Below are positions 57,951 to 64,000 of a DNA stretch of 64,000 nt, one piece after another; the first letter of the stretch is position 1, and each line of letters starts with the position of its first letter. The stretch is from positions 1 through 64,000 of the forward strand of contig NZ_WIAY01000004.1 of assembly GCF_009467805.1 (NCBI RefSeq), written 5' to 3'. Below the pieces are notes generated by a model. The model ran no database searches and was not told the origin of the DNA. It saw only the letters and a program-made list of their open reading frames with translations. This DNA comes from Stenotrophomonas nematodicola. Lineage in GTDB: Bacteria; Pseudomonadota; Gammaproteobacteria; Xanthomonadales; Xanthomonadaceae. The position numbers and the translations under genes are program-made.

Positions 57951-58901
57951 TCAGCCTCCAGCGCGCTGGCGCACGCTGCGCCACATCCGGGCCAGCAGCG
58001 AGCCGCCGGGCGTGCCGGGCGCCCGCGTCGCGACGGGCTCGGCGGGGGCTGGCTCCAGCGCGGCATAGCCGCACAGATAGGCCGGGTGCACGAAGGCACG
58101 TACTGCCTCGGCCGGCATGTCCAGCAGGTGGCTGCACTCGTCCACGCTGCAGGCGCGCTTGAGCAGCAGCGAGCACAGCCGGAAGCTGTCGTGCTGGTGG
58201 CCGAGCACGCGGAAATCGGGCCAGCGCAGCAGCGTGACCCGCGCGTGCCGCTGCAGCCGTGCGTCCAGGTCCTGCCAGTGTGCAGGCTGCTGCCCCCACT
58301 GCCACAACAGCGGCCGCAACGGCTGCCGCGGCAGGTCGCCGGCCAACTGCTGGTAGCGCCGGGATGCGATGCCGTGCAGGGCAAGGCGCTCGAAGTTGTC
58401 CGACAGCCGCTGCGCCACGCTGGCGCCGCCGTCGGGAAGGACCATCTGATCCTGTTCGAAATCCAGCAGCAGCCAGGGCAGGCCATCGGCCACCAGCACG
58501 GCGTGCCCCTGACGGGACTGCAGGCGTTCGCGCAGGGCGCGGGTGATCGCCTTGGCCCCGCGCGCCGCACAGGGTTCATCGATTGGTGCCGGCGCGGCCG
58601 GCATGTGCCGCAGCGCGCGCTCGATCGCCTCGTCGTCCAGCACCGCATGATCGTGGCCCTGACCGGGGCGCAGGCGCCCCTGCTGGTCCTCGATCCAGAA
58701 CTGGATCTGCGGCCGTTCGCGCACCATCCGCAGCGCCGCATTGCGCAGTGCGGGGGTGTCCTTGATCACCAGCAGATCGCACTCGTCAAGATCGCGGCAA
58801 CTGCGCACGCTCTCACCCGGCAACGCGGCCGCCGAGCGCAGCCGCTGCAGCAGGGCGTGCTCCCCCTGGATATCCGATCCCACTACCAGCACCCGGGCCA
58901 T
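57951..58901 (-). CDS. first gene of GTPase cluster, REC-like N-terminus, unknown
   Basis: A 316-residue protein. Its N-terminus (MARVLVVGSDIQGEHALLQRLR … DLLVIKDTP) looks like a receiver fold but has no acidic pair or phosphoacceptor Asp. The middle (VLVADGLPWLLLDFEQDQMVLPDG) and the C-terminal part with CSLLLKRACSVDECSHLLDM are not recognised. It ends two bases before the GTPase start, so it is cotranscribed and probably an input or target of the GTPase. Confidence 0.7.
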   Translation of the reverse strand: MARVLVVGSDIQGEHALLQRLRSAAALPGESVRSCRDLDECDLLVIKDTPALRNAALRMVRERPQIQFWIEDQQGRLRPGQGHDHAVLDDEAIERALRHMPAAPAPIDEPCAARGAKAITRALRERLQSRQGHAVLVADGLPWLLLDFEQDQMVLPDGGASVAQRLSDNFERLALHGIASRRYQQLAGDLPRQPLRPLLWQWGQQPAHWQDLDARLQRHARVTLLRWPDFRVLGHQHDSFRLCSLLLKRACSVDECSHLLDMPAEAVRAFVHPAYLCGYAALEPAPAEPVATRAPGTPGGSLLARMWRSVRQRAGG

Positions 58902-59167
58902 CGCCTTCCCCTGCGTTCTGAAGGACCACCACTGCTGCGGATACGACCGTGGCTAGGCTATGCCATCGATATCGGGCCGATCGTGATGGATTGCACAGAT
59001 TGAGGGGCGAGAGACGCCCTGCCCGTTGCACGGGACGCAGGCAAGTTTCATGCCCTCTTGACGGGATTGGACGCGGGCGCGGGATGAGAACGGCCGCCGA
59101 CAGAGGTCACATTTCCATCGACACGGGGGTCACCTGTGACAGCGCCTTGCAGGCAGTGGCCTCCACA

Positions 59168-59196
59168 GAAAAAAACCCGCACCGAGGTGCGGGTTT
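59168..59196 (-). terminator. terminator of icd
   Basis: AAACCCGCACC (59173-59183) and GGTGCGGGTTT (59186-59196) form a stem; on the minus strand it is followed by seven T. It lies 32 bases after the icd stop. The preceding 266 bases (58902-59167), between the GTPase cluster and this hairpin, contain no gene. Confidence 0.88.
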
Positions 59197-59227
59197 CCGT
59201 TGAAGCGGTGTTGACGCCGAGCGTGGT

Positions 59228-62273
<3,046 letters not shown>

Positions 62274-62310
62274 GGAATTCCTCCCTTGGAATGGGTAGTG
62301 ACGGAGCGAC

Positions 62311-62604
62311 TCAGCCTTTGGGCGGCAACTTCAGGACCTGTCCCGGGAAAATCTTGTCCGGGTCGTCCAGCACGTCGCGATTGGCGTCGAAAATCTTCTT
62401 CCAGGCGTTGGCATCGCCCAGTTCCTGCTTGGCGATCTTCGACAGCGAGTCGCCCTTCTGCACGGTGTAGCTGCCACCCACCACCTCGGCGGTGGTATCG
62501 ATCGACGTGGACACGCCGGAGAAATCGGCCTTCTCGACCTTCTCGGCAGTGGTGTCGATGCTGGTTTTGACACCGGAGAAATCGGCTTTCTTATCGGTAC
62601 TCAT
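62311..62604 (-). CDS. small LysM-domain protein
   Basis: A 97-residue protein starting at ATG 62604 behind GGGAG. Residues 1-43 contain two almost identical units (KADFSGVKTSIDTTAE and KADFSGVSTSIDTTAE). A LysM domain (YTVQKGDSLSKIAKQELGDA … IFPGQVLKLP) completes the protein. No signal peptide is seen, as in the cytosolic LysM/BON-type (YgaU/Kbp-like) proteins. It resembles that group in size and final LysM, but the BON domain is absent. Confidence 0.85.
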   Translation of the reverse strand: MSTDKKADFSGVKTSIDTTAEKVEKADFSGVSTSIDTTAEVVGGSYTVQKGDSLSKIAKQELGDANAWKKIFDANRDVLDDPDKIFPGQVLKLPPKG

Positions 62605-62758
62605 CCACACACTCCCGTCTTCATTGACGACATGGAACGCACGGTGTCACAGCCCTTGTTAATGGCGCATGGCGTGGATGTGAAGACGGGGCCGGACCCC
62701 GGCGTGCCGACCCACGGTCGGCACGCACCGGGCAGGGCGGCCGCAGCCGCCAGCCTGG

Positions 62759-63577
62759 TTACTGGCGCAGGTCGCGCACGGTGCGCGCGGGCTGCGCGAT
62801 GCCCGGGCTGGCGCGCCACGGGTTGATGTCCAGCCCGCCGCGACGGGTGTAGCGGGCCTCCACCTCGAGCCACTCGGGCCGGCAGCGCTGGCTGATCTCG
62901 CTGAAGATGCGCTCCACGCACTGCTCGTGGAACTCGGCATGCTCCCGGTAGCTGACCAGGTATCTGAGCAGACCGTCGCGGTCGATCTTCGGACCGTGGT
63001 AACGGATGCTCACGCTGGCCCAGTCCGGCTGGCCGGTGACCGGGCAGTTGGATTTGAGCAGGGCCGAGCCCAGGGTTTCGGTGACCACCGCGTCCGCATC
63101 GGCGGACAGGTACTCCGGGGCCGGCGGACCATAGCGGTCAATCGCGACATCACGTTCGTCCAGCGACTCGCCCTCGCCCTCCTCCACCAGCGGCGGCACG
63201 CCGAACTGCACGGTCACCCCCGCGCCGGCGCAGGCCGACAGATCGGTGACCATGCGCTGCCGCGCGGCCTCGTCGTCGTCGAAGCGGGTGCTGTTGAGCG
63301 AATTGAGGTACAGCTTGAACGACTTGGATTCGATCAGGTTCGGCGAGGTGCACGGAACGCCGATGGTGGCCACCGCGATCCGCGGCTTGCCGCGCCGGTC
63401 CAGCCAGCTCAGCTCATAGGCCTGCCAGCGGTCATGGCCGACGAACGGCAGCGCCGCCTCGTCCAGGCCGATCTCCTCGCGCGCGCCACGGCGCGGAATG
63501 GGAAACAGCAGCGCGGGATCGTACTGCGACGGGTAAGCAACCTCACGACCGAGGCTGGAGTCCTGGGGGGTATTCAT
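62759..63577 (-). CDS. queF: NADPH-dependent 7-cyano-7-deazaguanine reductase
   Basis: A 272-residue long-form QueF of the queuosine pathway that reduces preQ0 to preQ1. The catalytic Cys is in [17 protein letters not shown] and the QueF motif is [13 protein letters not shown]. The C-terminus has [11 protein letters not shown] and [13 protein letters not shown]. Length as in E. coli. Confidence 0.96.
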   Translation of the reverse strand: MNTPQDSSLGREVAYPSQYDPALLFPIPRRGAREEIGLDEAALPFVGHDRWQAYELSWLDRRGKPRIAVATIGVPCTSPNLIESKSFKLYLNSLNSTRFDDDEAARQRMVTDLSACAGAGVTVQFGVPPLVEEGEGESLDERDVAIDRYGPPAPEYLSADADAVVTETLGSALLKSNCPVTGQPDWASVSIRYHGPKIDRDGLLRYLVSYREHAEFHEQCVERIFSEISQRCRPEWLEVEARYTRRGGLDINPWRASPGIAQPARTVRDLRQ

Positions 63578-63653
63578 CCGGCCATTTTACGCCGGCGGGC
63601 GTCGCTCGTCCCCGTTCCGCAGGGCTGGGGAACCGGGCGGGGTGGGCAGAACG

Positions 63654-63679
63654 GCCGGACGCCACGGAGGGCGTCCGGC
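63654..63679. terminator. hairpin between the peptidase gene and queF
   Basis: GCCGGACGCC (63654-63663) pairs perfectly with GGCGTCCGGC (63670-63679) around six bases, just after the peptidase stop. No T run follows on the minus strand. Confidence 0.5.
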
Positions 63680-63697
63680 ATCCGGCAGAGCCCGGCC

Positions 63698-64000
63698 TCA
63701 GCCCGCCGGGGCCTTCGCCCCGTTGAGGTAGTCCAGGCTGACCTGCAGCAGCGCGCGCAGGCCCACGTCCAGCGCCTTCTCGTCGAGCAGGAATTTCGGC
63801 GAGTGGTTGGCCGGCGCGGTGGCCGGATCGATCCCCTCGCCGGTGGCGCCAACGAAGAAGAACAGGCCCGGTACCTCCTTGGCATACAGCGAGAAGTCCT
63901 CCGCGCCCATCTGCAGCGGCGGCTCGTAGACATTCGCTTCGCCCACCACCGCCTGCAGGCTGGGCAGCATGCGCGCGGTCAGCGCCGGATCGTTGACCGT
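63698..64000 (-). CDS. M20-family amidohydrolase/peptidase, C-terminal part
   Basis: The last 100 codons of an M20 metallopeptidase, cut by the window edge. The visible part has MGAEDFSLYAKEVPGLFFFVGA, which carries the catalytic-site Glu/Asp of this family, and NHSPKFLLDEKALDVG near the end, with the last metal-binding His. Relatives are amidohydrolases acting on N-acyl amino acids. Confidence 0.85.
   Translation of the reverse strand, partial: TVNDPALTARMLPSLQAVVGEANVYEPPLQMGAEDFSLYAKEVPGLFFFVGATGEGIDPATAPANHSPKFLLDEKALDVGLRALLQVSLDYLNGAKAPAG

Overview
The window reads as chromosome of a high-GC gammaproteobacterium of the Xanthomonadaceae, most likely Stenotrophomonas or a close relative. 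Three things point there: the gene order prmA–DUF3426–fis … purH–purD–rpoH and rhlB/trxA/rho; a large TonB-dependent receptor next to a JmjC/cupin-like gene and a LacI/GH3/MFS set; and two almost identical palindromic repeats that begin with GTAG, like the SMAG repeats of S. maltophilia. The strain assignment is inference from content, not a database match.

Positions 1–11,550 are an acquired defence region, visibly less GC-rich than the rest. It holds the end of an IS3-family element (orfA broken by an amber codon) and one leftward operon: fic – a 46-codon small ORF – hsdR – hsdM – hsdS – AAA ATPase – HNH nuclease. Most of its junctions overlap by 1–8 bases. The operon starts at a sigma-70-like promoter whose spacer holds one arm of a perfect 11-bp inverted repeat, a likely operator. 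The ATPase/HNH pair resembles the two-gene Septu (PtuAB) design, here embedded in a type I restriction system.

Positions 11,600–39,400 are mostly housekeeping: aroQ, a LprI-like protein, accB-accC, prmA, DUF3426, fis, purH, purD, rpoH (with a sigma-E-like promoter), then ftsE-ftsX-response regulator-ung as an overlapping unit, rhlB, trxA and rho. Two insertions stand out: a six-gene, leftward, membrane-lipid cluster (19,399–25,181) between fis and purH that resembles E. coli ynbABCD, and a tandem pair of paralogous lipoproteins between purH and purD.

Positions 39,411–41,865 are a module bounded by two 49-base GTAG repeats differing at one base. It carries a secreted hypothetical protein and a MASE1 membrane sensor whose last codons and stop lie inside the right repeat. 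From 41,879 to 51,543 is a glycoside-utilisation locus (GH3 glucosidase, LacI regulator, sugar MFS transporter, TonB receptor, cupin-like protein); palindromes of the type TGACAGCGCTGTCA overlap its promoters and suggest one local LacI regulon.

Positions 51,737–64,000 hold a diguanylate cyclase, a TonB-C-like protein with a decayed paralogue beside it, aceK, a four-gene Ras-like GTPase/roadblock cluster, monomeric icd, a lipoprotein, a LysM protein, queF and the end of an M20 peptidase. aceK and icd (isocitrate dehydrogenase kinase/phosphatase and its classical substrate enzyme) lie only a few kilobases apart, although the icd here is the monomeric type.
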